Shown: in pieces, positions 44,643-54,367 of the stretch
Position numbering within the stretch: position 1 is the first letter of the stretch
Layout of the letters: each line of letters begins with the position of its first letter
Notes under the pieces: model-generated
Database searches by the model: none
What the model saw: only the letters and a program-made list of their open reading frames with translations
Told to the model about the DNA's origin: nothing
Assembly: GCF_014216315.1 (NCBI RefSeq)
Contig: NZ_CP045702.1
Coordinates: forward strand, 5,890,001-5,954,000
Direction of reading: 5' to 3'
Source of the DNA: Streptomyces finlayi
GTDB taxonomy: Bacteria; Actinomycetota; Actinomycetes; Streptomycetales; Streptomycetaceae
Length of the DNA stretch: 64,000 nucleotides
Program-made: the position numbers and the translations under genes

Positions 44643-45390
44643 ACCGAAACGTTCGTCCGCGATCTCTTCAGGGCGTGGAACGACAGGGACTACGACTCCA
44701 TCGCCGAGTCCGTCGCTCCGGACTGCACCCTCGTCGAGCAGGGCAGCGGAAGGACACTGAAGGGTCCGGAGGGGTTCACTCAGCTTGCGAAGGCCATGTT
44801 CGAGGCGATGCCCGACGGCACGTTCACCCTCGACCACATCACGTCCCAGGGGGAGACGGTGGTCGTCGAGTACACGGGCAGCGGGACCCAGACCGGCGAC
44901 CTGGTCCTGCATGCGGGCACCGTGCCCGCCACGGGGCATCGCGTCACGGTGCACGCGTGCGACATCTACGAGGTCAAGGACGGCAAGATCCAGGAGGGCC
45001 GCGCCTATCTGGACACCGGCGCCATCATGAGCCAGCTGGGTCTGGCCGAGCAGCTGCGGGGCTGACCGGAAAAGGCCCCCTACCGAGGGCCCCCGACCGA
45101 GATCGAGAAGCCAAGGGGGGCGACCACCTGATCAGGTAGTGCACCTCCCGCCGCGTAGTCTCGGCGCCACACCGCCCGCTTCAGTGCAGGTCGCGAGGTG
45201 ACCGTCAGGCGCGCATGGGATCTGAGCAGACCGGCGACGGCCCAGGTGAGCGCGGCTGCCCGCCTCGACGGGCACCAGGACCGCTTTCGGGGCCGAGCCT
45301 GCGGGCGTCCAGCTCGGTGACCGGGTCCCTCTCGGACATGGTCTCGGGAATGGTCCCGGACATGGCGGTCCTCCTGTTCCTCATCGTGCT

Positions 45391-45442
45391 TCCGAAGCTC
45401 CTGCCTCCGAAGCTCCTGCTTCCGAAGCTCCTGCCTCCGAAG
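45391..45442. repeat. 15-bp tandem repeat before glnE
   Basis: Three and a half copies of TCCGAAGCTCCTGCY. It lies in the 466-bp stretch between the SnoaL remnant and glnE, where I see no convincing gene. In-frame on either strand it would give a five-residue repeat, but no ribosome site supports translation. Confidence 0.85.
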
Positions 45443-45531
45443 TGCGGACTCCGTCGCCGCTCCGGATTCATCGGTGCCCGGCTAGGCTCGACCTGCGGGT
45501 CCATGAAGGTCAGCGGGCAGGAGAGCGTGGA

Positions 45532-48525
45532 ATGACGACGGTGCCGGGGCGCAGTAGCAGTACGTTCACCCGTCTGCTACGGCACGGTTTCACCGATCCC
45601 TCCGCAGCCGAACGGCTCCTGGAGCTGGGTGCCCTCTCCTCCGTACGGTCCGATCCGGTCCTGCTCGAAGCGCTCGGCGCGACCGCCGACCCCGATCTGG
45701 CACTGCGGAGCCTCGTCCGGGTGGTCGAGGCCGAGGAGGCCGACGAGCGGCAGAGGCTGCTGGACACGCTGGTCACCGCCAAGCCCCTCCGGGACCGGCT
45801 CCTCGGCGTGCTCGGTGCCTCGGAGGCGCTCGGGGACCACCTGGCGCGCCACCCGCGCGACTGGCGGGCACTCGTCACGTACGAGGCCACCGACCTGCAC
45901 CCGGGCGTGGCCGAATTCGAGCGGGGGCTCGCCGACGCCGTGGATCCGGACACGCTGCGCATCTCCTACCGTCGCTGCCTGCTGGCCATAGCGGCCCGGG
46001 ACGTCTGCGGCACCATCGATGTCGCCGAGACCGCCGCCGAGCTGGCCGACCTGGCGACGGCCACGCTCCGGGCGGCGCTCGCCATCGCCCGTACGGCCAC
46101 GCCCGCCGACGCCGCCCTCTGCCGGGTCGCCGTCATCGCGATGGGCAAGTGCGGCGGCCACGAACTGAACTACGTCTCCGACGTCGACGTGATCTTCGTG
46201 GCGGAGCCCGCCGACGGGGTCGAGGAGAGCATGGCGGTGCCCGCCGCCACCAGGCTGGCCGCCCACATGATGCGGATCTGCTCCGACACGACGGGCGAGG
46301 GCACCATCTGGCCGGTCGACGCCAACCTCCGCCCCGAGGGGCGCAACGGCCCCCTCGTCCGGACTCTCTCCTCCCACCTCGCGTACTACCAGCGCTGGGC
46401 CAAGACCTGGGAGTTCCAGGCACTGCTGAAGGCCCGGCCGGTCGCCGGTGACCCCGAGCTGGGCGCCGAGTACGTCGAGGCGGTCTCTCCGCTGGTGTGG
46501 CAGGCAGCCGAACGGGACAACTTCGTCGCCGACGTGCAGAAGATGCGCCGCCGTGTCGTCGAGACCATTCCGGTGGACCGCGTCGACCGCGAACTGAAGC
46601 TGGGACCGGGCGGGCTGCGTGACGTCGAGTTCGCCGTCCAGCTGCTCCAGCTCGTACACGGCCGCAGCGACGCGAGTCTGCACAGCGGATCCACGCTGGA
46701 GGCGCTGCGGGCGCTCGCCGAAGGCGGCTACGTGGGGCGCGTCGACGCCGCGCACTTCGACGAGGCGTACCGCTTCCTGCGTGCCATGGAGCACCGCATC
46801 CAGCTCTACCGGCTGCGCCGCACCCACCTCGTGCCCGAGGGCGAGGCGGACCTGCGCCGGCTCGGCCGGTCCCTCGGGATGCGTACGGACCCGGTCGCCG
46901 AACTCAACAAGGCGTGGAAGCGCCACGCGTCCGTCGTGCGCCGGCTGCACGAGAAGCTCTTCTACCGGCCTTTGCTGGACGCTGTCGCCCAGCTGGCCCC
47001 CGGCGAGTCCCGGCTCAGTGCCAAGGCCGCCGGAATCCGGCTGGAAGCCCTCGGCTACGCGGACCCGGCAGCGGCCCTGCGGCATCTGGAGGCGCTGTCG
47101 TCCGGGGTCTCCCGCAAGGCCGCCATCCAGCGCACGCTGCTGCCGGTGCTGCTCGGCTGGTTCGCGGACTCCGCCGACCCGGACGCCGGACTCCTCGGCT
47201 TCCGCAAGGTCTCGGACGCGCTGGGCAAGACGCCCTGGTACCTGCGGCTCCTGCGCGACGAGGGGGCGGCGGCGGAGAACCTCGCCCGTGTCCTGTCCGC
47301 CGGGCGCCTCGCTCCCGACCTGCTGCTGCGCGCCCCGGAGGCCGTGGCGATCCTCGGCGATCCAGAGGGCCTGAAGCCGCGCACCAGGGAACACCTGGAG
47401 CAGGAGGTGCTGGCCGCGGTGGGGCGGGCCGACGGTGCCGAGTCCGCGGTCGCGGCGGTGCGTGGCATACGGCGCCGGGAGCTGTTCCGGACGACTGCGG
47501 CCGACATCATCCGCTCGTACGGAACGGAGGAGAGCCCCGCCGAACAGGACCTGGGCGCACTCGTCGACCGGGTCGGCTCCGCGGTCTCCGACCTGAACGC
47601 CGCCACTTTGTCGGGCGCGCTGCGGGCCGCCGTACGGGAGCGCTGGGGAGACACCCTCCCGACCCGGTTCGCGGTGATCGGGATGGGCCGCTTCGGGGGG
47701 CACGAGCTGGGGTACGGCTCCGACGCGGACGTGCTGTTCGTCCATGAGCCGCGGGAGGGGGTGAGCGACCAGGAGGCGTCCCGGGCCGCCAACACGGTCG
47801 TGTCGGAGATGCGCAGGCTGCTCCAACTGCCCACTGCGGATCCGCCGCTGCTGATCGACGCCGATCTGCGGCCGGAGGGCAAGAGCGGCCCGATGGTGCG
47901 GACACTCAAGTCGTACGGGGCGTACTACCGGCGGTGGGCGCTGATCTGGGAGAGCCAGGCGCTGTTGCGGGCCGAGCCGGTCGCGGGCGACGAGGAGCTG
48001 GGGCGCGAGTTCATTGATCTGATCGATCCGCTTCGGTATCCGATGGAGGGGCTGGGGGACGACGCGGTCCGCGAGATCCGCCGGCTCAAGGCCCGGATGG
48101 AGTCCGAGCGCATGCCGCGCGGCGCCGATCCGACGCTGCACGCGAAACTGGGGCGCGGCGGGCTCAGTGACGTCGAATGGACCGTTCAGCTCATGCAGTT
48201 GCAGCACGGCTGGGTCGAGCCGGGGCTGCGGACGACGCGTACGAGGGAGGCACTCGCCGCGGCCTGTGCGGCCGGACTCATTCCGGCCGAGGAAGCGCAG
48301 ACCCTGGACGAGGCATGGGTGCTGGCGACGCGGGTGCGCAACGCCGTGATGCTGGTGCGGGGACGGCCGGGAGACACGTTCCCGTCGAACCCGCGCGAGC
48401 TCACGGCTGTGGGGCGGTACCTGGGGTACGAGCCGGGGCACGTCGGCGACATGCTGGACGACTACCGGCGGATTACGCGGCGGGCCCGGGCGGTGATGGA
48501 GGAGCGGTTCTACGGGGCGGTGTGA
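45532..48525 (+). CDS. glnE: Bifunctional glutamine synthetase adenylyltransferase/deadenylase
   Basis: About 997 aa. Two nucleotidyltransferase halves are clear: MGKCGGHELNYVSDVDVIFV (about 203) in the N-terminal deadenylating half and MGRFGGHELGYGSDADVLFV (about 717) in the C-terminal adenylylating half, each with the GS...DxD signature, joined by helical bundles (REDLxxEVRRMK-like segments, LRDVEFAVQLLQL and LSDVEWTVQLMQL). It adjusts the activity of GSI in response to nitrogen. AGGAG lies 8 nt before the ATG. It is separated from glnA2 by the 18-kb island. Confidence 0.95.
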   Translation: MTTVPGRSSSTFTRLLRHGFTDPSAAERLLELGALSSVRSDPVLLEALGATADPDLALRSLVRVVEAEEADERQRLLDTLVTAKPLRDRLLGVLGASEALGDHLARHPRDWRALVTYEATDLHPGVAEFERGLADAVDPDTLRISYRRCLLAIAARDVCGTIDVAETAAELADLATATLRAALAIARTATPADAALCRVAVIAMGKCGGHELNYVSDVDVIFVAEPADGVEESMAVPAATRLAAHMMRICSDTTGEGTIWPVDANLRPEGRNGPLVRTLSSHLAYYQRWAKTWEFQALLKARPVAGDPELGAEYVEAVSPLVWQAAERDNFVADVQKMRRRVVETIPVDRVDRELKLGPGGLRDVEFAVQLLQLVHGRSDASLHSGSTLEALRALAEGGYVGRVDAAHFDEAYRFLRAMEHRIQLYRLRRTHLVPEGEADLRRLGRSLGMRTDPVAELNKAWKRHASVVRRLHEKLFYRPLLDAVAQLAPGESRLSAKAAGIRLEALGYADPAAALRHLEALSSGVSRKAAIQRTLLPVLLGWFADSADPDAGLLGFRKVSDALGKTPWYLRLLRDEGAAAENLARVLSAGRLAPDLLLRAPEAVAILGDPEGLKPRTREHLEQEVLAAVGRADGAESAVAAVRGIRRRELFRTTAADIIRSYGTEESPAEQDLGALVDRVGSAVSDLNAATLSGALRAAVRERWGDTLPTRFAVIGMGRFGGHELGYGSDADVLFVHEPREGVSDQEASRAANTVVSEMRRLLQLPTADPPLLIDADLRPEGKSGPMVRTLKSYGAYYRRWALIWESQALLRAEPVAGDEELGREFIDLIDPLRYPMEGLGDDAVREIRRLKARMESERMPRGADPTLHAKLGRGGLSDVEWTVQLMQLQHGWVEPGLRTTRTREALAAACAAGLIPAEEAQTLDEAWVLATRVRNAVMLVRGRPGDTFPSNPRELTAVGRYLGYEPGHVGDMLDDYRRITRRARAVMEERFYGAV

Positions 48526-48600
48526 GGGGCTGGGCCGCTCGGGCCGACCTGACCGCGTCCGGGCTCGACCCTGTGGGCCGGTATCGGATCGTCCTCGTCC

Positions 48601-49515
48601 TCAGACGCGGGACGAGCCGGTTCGTGCCGTCGCCGCCGCCGGGGACAGGGCTCCCAGCCGTCCCCGGCCGGTGGGAACCAGCTTCGAAAGGCGGTGCGGC
48701 AGCGAGCCGTACCAGGCGAACGACAGTGCGTAACCGAAGCTCAGGCAGGCGATGCCGCCCACCGCGTCGAGCCAGAAGTGGTTGGCCGTCGCGACGATCA
48801 CGACCAGGGTGGCCGTCGGGTAGAGCAGCCCCAGGATGCGCCCCCAGGGTGCCGAGGCCAGCGCGAAAATGGTCAGACCGCACCACAGCGACCAGCCGAT
48901 GTGCATCGACGGCATCGCCGCGTACTGGTTCGACATGTTCTTGAAGTCGCCCGAAGCCATCGAGCCCCAGGTCTGGTGCAGCAGCACGGTGTCGATGAAG
49001 TTCCCGCCGTTCATCAGGCGGGGCGGTGCGAGCGGATACAGGTAGTAACCGAGCAGAGCCACACCCGTGGTCGCGAAGAGGACCAGTCTGGTCGCGGAGT
49101 AGCGGCCAGGATGCCGGCGGAACAGCCAGACGAGCACACCGATGGTGACGATGAAGTGCAGCGTCGCGTAGTAGTAGTTCATCGACACGATCAGCCATGT
49201 CACCGAGTTGACGCCGCGGTTGACCGTTTCCTCGAACGCGAGGCCCATGGCCTTCTCCGCCGACCAGATCCAGTCGGCGTTGCGCAGGGCGGCGGCCCGC
49301 TGTTCGGGGACGGAGTTGCGCACAAGGGAGTACAGCCAGTAACTGACCGCGATCAGCAGGATCTCGAACCACAGCCGTGGCCGACGAGGCGAGCGCAGCG
49401 ACCGGAATCTCGCCGACGCGCCGGACGGCTTCGGTTCGGGGGCTGCCTCGGCCGCCATGGGTGCCGCAGCGGCCGTCGTCCGGCCTTCCTGTGTCTTCAC
49501 TTGCGATTCACCCAT
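48601..49515 (-). CDS. PAP2-superfamily membrane phosphatase/phosphotransferase
   Basis: About 304 aa from an ATG at 49515, with six predicted helices. The acid-phosphatase residues are visible: the second motif PSMHIGWSLW and the third ANHFWLDAVGG, with LAPPRLM ahead of them. The pattern resembles the inositol-phosphotransferase/PAP2 group active on lipid phosphates. The N-terminal 40 residues are hydrophilic. It is convergent with glnE. Confidence 0.85.
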   Translation of the reverse strand: MGESQVKTQEGRTTAAAAPMAAEAAPEPKPSGASARFRSLRSPRRPRLWFEILLIAVSYWLYSLVRNSVPEQRAAALRNADWIWSAEKAMGLAFEETVNRGVNSVTWLIVSMNYYYATLHFIVTIGVLVWLFRRHPGRYSATRLVLFATTGVALLGYYLYPLAPPRLMNGGNFIDTVLLHQTWGSMASGDFKNMSNQYAAMPSMHIGWSLWCGLTIFALASAPWGRILGLLYPTATLVVIVATANHFWLDAVGGIACLSFGYALSFAWYGSLPHRLSKLVPTGRGRLGALSPAAATARTGSSRV

Positions 49516-49591
49516 AGGCGCAGAGTCTGCCAGATACGTCCCACACTCCCCGATCATCCTCCGGTCGGGCTCCGGTTGCACGCCCTGCACC

Positions 49592-50635
49592 TTACGAACG
49601 GGGGGAAATGCCGGAATCCGGCCCGGGGCCGGAGGCCGTCGAGCCGCGAACCACCAGCTCAGGCATGAACACGAACTCACTGTGCGGGGCCGGGGTCCCG
49701 CCGATCTCTTCCAGCAGCGTGCGTACCGCGGCCTGGCCCATCGCCGTCACCGGCTGCCGGACCGTGGTCAGCGGCGGATCGGTGAACGCTATCAGCGGCG
49801 AATCGTCGTAGCCCACGACCGACAGATCGCGCGGCACTTCAAGCGACAGCCGACGGGCCGCGCGGATCGCGCCGAGCGCCATCATGTCGCTCGCGCACAC
49901 CACCGCCGTGCAGCCTCGCTCCATCAGCGCCGAGGCGGCCGCCTGGCCGCCCTCCAGCGTGTACAGGGAGTGCTGGATCAACTCCTCCACCTCGTCCACG
50001 CCGAGGCCGAGCTGCTCGCGCATCGTGGCGTGGAAGCCCTCGATCTTGCGGAGCACCGGGACGAAGCGCTTGGGGCCGACCGCCAGGCCGATCCGCTGGT
50101 GGCCCAGCGAGATGAGGTGCGTGACCGCGAGCCGCATCGCGGCGCGGTCGTCGGGAGAGATGAACGGTGCCTGCACCTTGGGCGAGAAACCGTTGACCAG
50201 GACGAAGGGGACACCCTGGGCGCGCAGTTGTTCGTAGCGCTGCATGTCGGCGGAGGTGTCGGCGTGCAGCCCCGAGACGAAGATGATGCCCGAGACGCCC
50301 CGGTCGACGAGCATTTCGGTGAGTTCGTCCTCGGTGGAACCGCCGGGAGTCTGGGTCGCCAGCACCGGGGTGTATCCCTGCCGTGTCAGCGCCTGGCCGA
50401 TGACCTGGGCCAGCGCCGGGAAGATCGGGTTCTCCAGCTCGGGCGTGATGAGGCCGACGAGGCCCGCGCTGCGCCTGCGCAGGCGTACCGGGCGCTCGTA
50501 GCCCAGCACGTCGAGCGCTGCGAGGACGGATTCGCGGGTGGCAGCGGCAACGCCGGGTTTGCCGTTCAGTACGCGGCTGACCGTAGCTTCGCTGACCCCC
50601 GCCTGAGTTGCGATATCGGCAAGCCGTGCGGTCAT
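49592..50635 (-). CDS. malR: LacI-family maltodextrin repressor MalR
   Basis: A 347-aa LacI/GalR repressor. The helix-turn-helix and hinge are at 3-50 (ADIATQAGVSEATVSRVLNG), followed by a periplasmic-binding-protein-like effector domain ending in GYDDSPLIAFTDPPLTTVRQ. It is divergent from malE across 425 bp that contain CTTGC repeats, the known type of site for Reg1/MalR. It probably represses malEFG and amylase genes in the absence of maltodextrins. A close paralogue lies at 56041. Confidence 0.9.
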   Translation of the reverse strand: MTARLADIATQAGVSEATVSRVLNGKPGVAAATRESVLAALDVLGYERPVRLRRRSAGLVGLITPELENPIFPALAQVIGQALTRQGYTPVLATQTPGGSTEDELTEMLVDRGVSGIIFVSGLHADTSADMQRYEQLRAQGVPFVLVNGFSPKVQAPFISPDDRAAMRLAVTHLISLGHQRIGLAVGPKRFVPVLRKIEGFHATMREQLGLGVDEVEELIQHSLYTLEGGQAAASALMERGCTAVVCASDMMALGAIRAARRLSLEVPRDLSVVGYDDSPLIAFTDPPLTTVRQPVTAMGQAAVRTLLEEIGGTPAPHSEFVFMPELVVRGSTASGPGPDSGISPRS

Positions 50636-50802
50636 GAAAGGGGACTGTACCGGGCCCGTGTCGGATTGCCCACCGTGTGCGGAAATCGGCCATGCGGGCT
50701 GCTCCGGGCCGCGGAGATCAAGGATTCCCGGCTCGTTGCCGCCGCTGCCCCGGCTCGTTGCCGCACCGTCCCGGCTTGTTCCAGACCTCCCCGTCGCAAC
50801 AT

Positions 50803-50819
50803 CTTGCAAGGGCTTGCGG
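50803..50819. promoter_or_regulatory. CTTGC direct repeats (candidate MalR site 1)
   Basis: CTTGCAAG and CTTGCGG, 10 bp apart, in the malR-malE gap. The same ATCTTGC...GCTTGC arrangement recurs before the amylase gene. MalR/Reg1 binding to CTTGCAG-type repeats is known in Streptomyces; assignment here is inference. Confidence 0.65.
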
Positions 50820-50956
50820 GGGCCGTTCGCTGACCGCAGTCAGATGGTCGCACTACGGATATACCGTGTGTGGCCTGCGATGTGTAGGGGTAAGACGCTC
50901 CCGTCAAGAGTCCCGATGGCAACCTTGAGGACACGCGGATGTAACGATCGCCAGAG

Positions 50957-50977
50957 CTTGCGGAAATCTTCCGCAAG
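50957..50977. promoter_or_regulatory. Inverted CTTGCGGAA repeat (candidate MalR site 2)
   Basis: CTTGCGGAA and TTCCGCAAG form a perfect 9-bp inverted repeat with a 3-nt spacer, 84-104 bp before malE. It is well placed to block the malE promoter. Confidence 0.65.
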
Positions 50978-51060
50978 GTCTTTCGGTCGTCTTTCATCCT
51001 TGTTACGTTCTCGACGACCCGGCGCCGCGACGGAGCGGTACGGCAGTTGAAGGAGTTCAG

Positions 51061-52332
51061 ATGCGACGTGGCATAACGGCCACCGCCCTGGTTGCGGCCC
51101 TGGCGCTCGCGGCGACCGCCTGCGGCAGCGACGAGAAGACCGAGGGCAGCAAGAGCTCGGGAGAGCTCTCCGGCACGGTGACGTGGTGGGACACCTCCAC
51201 CGTCGGCAGTGAGGACAAGGTCTTCAAGAAGCTCGCCGAGGGCTTCACGAAGAAGCACCCGAAGGTCGACGTCAAGTACGTCAACGTGCCGTTCGGTGAG
51301 GCGCAGAACAAGTTCAAGAACGCCGCGCAGGCCGGCGGCGGCGCCCCCGACGTGATCCGCTCCGAGGTCGCCTGGACCCCCGAGTTCGCCGACCTCGGCT
51401 ACCTCGCCCCGCTCGACGGCACCGCGGCGCTGAAGGACGAGAGCGACTTCCTCAAGCAGGCCGCCGCGTCCACCAAGTACAAGGACAAGACGTACGCGGT
51501 CCCGCAGGTCATCGACTCCATGGGCATCTTCTACAACAAGAAGATCTTCAAGGACGCCGGTGTCGAGGTCCCGGCGTCGATCGACGACGTGAAGACCGTC
51601 TCGAAGACGATCAAGGACAAGACCGGCAAGACCGGCCTCTACCTGCGCGGCGACGACGCGTACTGGTTCCTCTCCTTCCTGTACGGCGAGGGCGGCGACC
51701 TGGTCAACGCGTCCGACAAGACCGTCACCGTCGACAAGCCCGAGGGCGTCAAGGCGTTCAAGGTCGTCAAGGACCTCGTGGACTCCGGTGCCGCGAAGAC
51801 CGACGCCACCGACGGCTGGGAGAACATGCAGTCGTCGTTCAAGGACGGCAAGGTCGCCATGATGATCAACGGCCCGTGGGCAGTGGCCGACACGCTCGCC
51901 GGCAATGAGTTCAAGGACAAGACGAACCTGGGCATCGCCCCGGTCCCGGCCGGCTCCGCGGGTCAGGGTGCCCCGCAGGGCGGTCACAACCTCGCCGTCT
52001 ACGCGGGCTCCAAGAACCTCGACGCCTCCTACGCCTTCGTCGAGTACATGACGTCCGTGGAGACCCAGGCGCAGACCGCCGGCGAGCTGAACCTGCTGCC
52101 GACGCGCACCTCCGCGTACGCCAAGCAGCAGGCCGTGGACAGCGAGATCGTCGGCTTCTTCAAGCCGGTCGTCGAGACCGCCGTCGAGCGCCCCTGGATC
52201 CCGGAGACCGGCAGCCTCTTCGCGCCGCTCGTCACCGAGTACACCAAGGTCCTCACCGACCAGACCACGCCGGAGAAGGCCGCATCGGCCACCGGTGACT
52301 CCTACCGCAAGCTCCTCAAGGGCTGGAAGTAA
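51061..52332 (+). CDS. malE: Maltose/maltodextrin-binding lipoprotein MalE
   Basis: A 423-aa ABC-importer binding protein with a lipobox leader (AATAC, Cys at about 21). Sugar-binding family segments are present: GTVTWWDTSTVGSEDK, APDVIRSEVAWTPEFADLGY, YAVPQVIDSMGIFYNK and MINGPWAVAD. It captures maltodextrins outside the cell for MalFG. First gene of the malEFG operon, under the CTTGC repeats. The ATPase is not encoded here; Streptomyces use a shared MsiK-type ATPase. Confidence 0.94.
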   Translation: MRRGITATALVAALALAATACGSDEKTEGSKSSGELSGTVTWWDTSTVGSEDKVFKKLAEGFTKKHPKVDVKYVNVPFGEAQNKFKNAAQAGGGAPDVIRSEVAWTPEFADLGYLAPLDGTAALKDESDFLKQAAASTKYKDKTYAVPQVIDSMGIFYNKKIFKDAGVEVPASIDDVKTVSKTIKDKTGKTGLYLRGDDAYWFLSFLYGEGGDLVNASDKTVTVDKPEGVKAFKVVKDLVDSGAAKTDATDGWENMQSSFKDGKVAMMINGPWAVADTLAGNEFKDKTNLGIAPVPAGSAGQGAPQGGHNLAVYAGSKNLDASYAFVEYMTSVETQAQTAGELNLLPTRTSAYAKQQAVDSEIVGFFKPVVETAVERPWIPETGSLFAPLVTEYTKVLTDQTTPEKAASATGDSYRKLLKGWK

Positions 52333-52353
52333 CCCAGGAAGGCAGGCCGGCTG

Positions 52354-53370
52354 ATGGCTGTCCACACCAGCCAGTCGGTGGCGAAGGCCGCGGGCGACGA
52401 TGTCGCCCGCGGCCGGAGCCGCGGTACTGGTAACCCCCCGCCGCCGAGCAGGCTCCGGCGGGCTCTGTCGGTCCACTGGTACGCCTGGACGATGGTCGCC
52501 CCCGTCGTCCTCGTGATCGGCGTGATCATCGGCTATCCGCTGGTCCGCGGCATCTGGCTGTCGCTGACGGACGCCAACGAGCGCAACGTCGCCCGGTCCA
52601 TCGGCGTCAACGAGATGCCCGCCACCTACGAGTTCGTGGGTGTGGACAACTACGTGGACGCGCTGACGGGTACCCAGTTCCTCGGCACGCTCGGCTGGAC
52701 GCTGGTGTGGACGGTCTCCTGCGTGGCCATCACGTTCTCGCTGGGCATGGGCCTCGCCAACATGCTCAACCGCCGGTTCGCCGGGCGCTCCGCCTACCGG
52801 ATGGCACTCATCCTGCCCTGGGCGATCCCCGGCTTCGTCTCGGTCTTCGCCTGGCGCTTCCTCTACAACGAGGACCGCGGGCTGCTCAACAAGATCCTCG
52901 GCGGCGCGGGCATCGACGGCATCCCGTGGCTCAACGACCCCACCTGGGCCAAGTTCTCCGTCATCGCCGTCAACGTCTGGCTCGGCATCCCCTTCATGAT
53001 GGTCGCCCTGCTCGGCGGACTGCAGTCCATACCGGCGGAGCAGTACGAGGCGGCCGAGATGGACGGCGCCACCGCCTGGCAGCGGTTCCGCCACATCACG
53101 CTCCCCGGTCTGCGCCCGGTCTCCACCACGGTGATTCTGCTCTCCACCATCTGGACCTTCAACATGTTCCCGGTCATCTTCCTGCTCACCCGCGGCGGAC
53201 CCGGCGAAGCCACCCAGATCCTGGTCACCCAGGCGTACAAATTCTCCTTCGAGATCAGCCCGCGAGACTTCGCGCAGTCCTCCACCTGGGGCGTGCTGAT
53301 CCTCGTACTCCTGATGCTCTTCGCCGTGGTCTACCGGCGAGTGCTCCGCACGCAGGGAGACAACTGGTGA
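52354..53370 (+). CDS. malF: Maltodextrin ABC permease MalF
   Basis: A 338-aa membrane component with six to seven helices. The cytoplasmic EAA loop EQYEAAEMDGATAWQRFRHI, followed by TLPGLRP, contacts the ATPase. It lies 21 bp after malE; its stop overlaps the malG GTG (GTGA). Confidence 0.94.
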   Translation: MAVHTSQSVAKAAGDDVARGRSRGTGNPPPPSRLRRALSVHWYAWTMVAPVVLVIGVIIGYPLVRGIWLSLTDANERNVARSIGVNEMPATYEFVGVDNYVDALTGTQFLGTLGWTLVWTVSCVAITFSLGMGLANMLNRRFAGRSAYRMALILPWAIPGFVSVFAWRFLYNEDRGLLNKILGGAGIDGIPWLNDPTWAKFSVIAVNVWLGIPFMMVALLGGLQSIPAEQYEAAEMDGATAWQRFRHITLPGLRPVSTTVILLSTIWTFNMFPVIFLLTRGGPGEATQILVTQAYKFSFEISPRDFAQSSTWGVLILVLLMLFAVVYRRVLRTQGDNW

Positions 53371-54245
53371 CCACCATCACGGAACCCTCCGGACGGCACG
53401 CCGTCCGCAAGCCGCGCCGGCGCGGCGACCGCTCCCCGCTCGCCTCCACGGGTCTGCACCTCACCCTGATCATCGCGTCCGTCATCGCGGTCTTCCCGGT
53501 GCTCTGGGTCCTGCTGACCTCCCTGAAGCCCGCCAAGTTCGCGACGACGACGGACTTCTTCCGGGAGACGACGTTCGTCAACTACACGAACCTGATCAAG
53601 GACACCGAGTTCCTGAGCTGGTTCGGCAACTCCGTGATCATCGCGGGGCTCTCCACCGTCATCGGTGTCTTCGTCTCCGCGACCACGGGCTACGCCGTCA
53701 GCCGCTTCCGCTTCCCCGGCAAGCGCGGGCTGATGTGGACGCTGCTGATCACCCAGATGTTCCCGGTCGCCGTCCTCATCGTGCCGATCTACAACATCAT
53801 GTCGAACATCGGCCTGCTCAATCAGCCCGCCGGTCTCGTGATCACCTACCTCACCATCTCGGTGCCGTTCTGCGCCTGGATGATGAAGGGCTTCTTCGAC
53901 ACCATCCCGCGTGAGATCGACGAGTCGGGACAGGTCGACGGCCTCACCCCCTTCGGCACGTTCTGGCGGCTCATCCTGCCGCTCGCCAAGCCAGGGCTCG
54001 CCGTCACCGCGTTCTACTCCTTCATCACCGCCTGGGGCGAAGTGGCGTACGCCTCCGCCTTCATGGTCGGCGACGAGAACCTCACGCTCGCCGGCGGACT
54101 CCAGAAGTTCGTCAACCAGTACGGCGCCCAGTGGGGTCCGATGACCGCCGCCTCCGTACTCATCGCGATACCGGCGGCGCTCGTCTTCCTCTTCGCGCAG
54201 CGCCACCTGGTGACCGGCATGTCCGCCGGAGCCGTCAAGGGCTGA
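53367..54245 (+). CDS. malG: Maltodextrin ABC permease MalG
   Basis: A 292-aa permease from a GTG overlapping malF by 4 bp, so translation is coupled. The EAA loop is EIDESGQVDGLTPFGTFWRL followed by ILPLAKPG. Six helices are predicted. It pairs with MalF in the importer. Confidence 0.94.
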   Translation: MTTITEPSGRHAVRKPRRRGDRSPLASTGLHLTLIIASVIAVFPVLWVLLTSLKPAKFATTTDFFRETTFVNYTNLIKDTEFLSWFGNSVIIAGLSTVIGVFVSATTGYAVSRFRFPGKRGLMWTLLITQMFPVAVLIVPIYNIMSNIGLLNQPAGLVITYLTISVPFCAWMMKGFFDTIPREIDESGQVDGLTPFGTFWRLILPLAKPGLAVTAFYSFITAWGEVAYASAFMVGDENLTLAGGLQKFVNQYGAQWGPMTAASVLIAIPAALVFLFAQRHLVTGMSAGAVKG

Positions 54246-54367
54246 GGGGCAACCCGACAGGCTCTGCCCCCACGCCCGACCGTACGACCGATCGCACCAG
54301 TCACAGCGGCGCCGGGACCCCGACCCGGTCACGGCGCCGCTCCCCTCCCAGACACCCCAGGGACGAC

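Larger units (their letters stand above)
43089..45065 (+). pseudogene. SnoaL-like (NTF2-fold) gene split by the IS4 element
   Basis: The 5' part (43089-43107: ATG GCT GAT ACC GAA ACG T), with GGAGG upstream, joins seamlessly to the sequence after the right target duplication (44653-45065). The rejoined frame gives MADTETFVRDLFRAWNDRDY and about 143 aa in all. It matches the SnoaL/NTF2-like ester cyclase fold: DCTLVEQGSGRTLKGPEGFT, VVVEYTGSGTQTG and YEVKDGKIQEGRAYLD. The gene was intact until the element inserted, and nothing else is damaged. Confidence 0.9.

Noticed and set aside
45205..45504. A small minus-strand protein with FGGRS/FGSRS repeats
   Set aside because: It only reflects the 15-bp DNA repeat; no ribosome site and no similar protein known to me.
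45577..48441. A 954-codon open frame antisense to glnE
   Set aside because: Same GC artefact; residues are low-complexity Arg/Gln/Pro and GlnE signatures lie on the plus strand.
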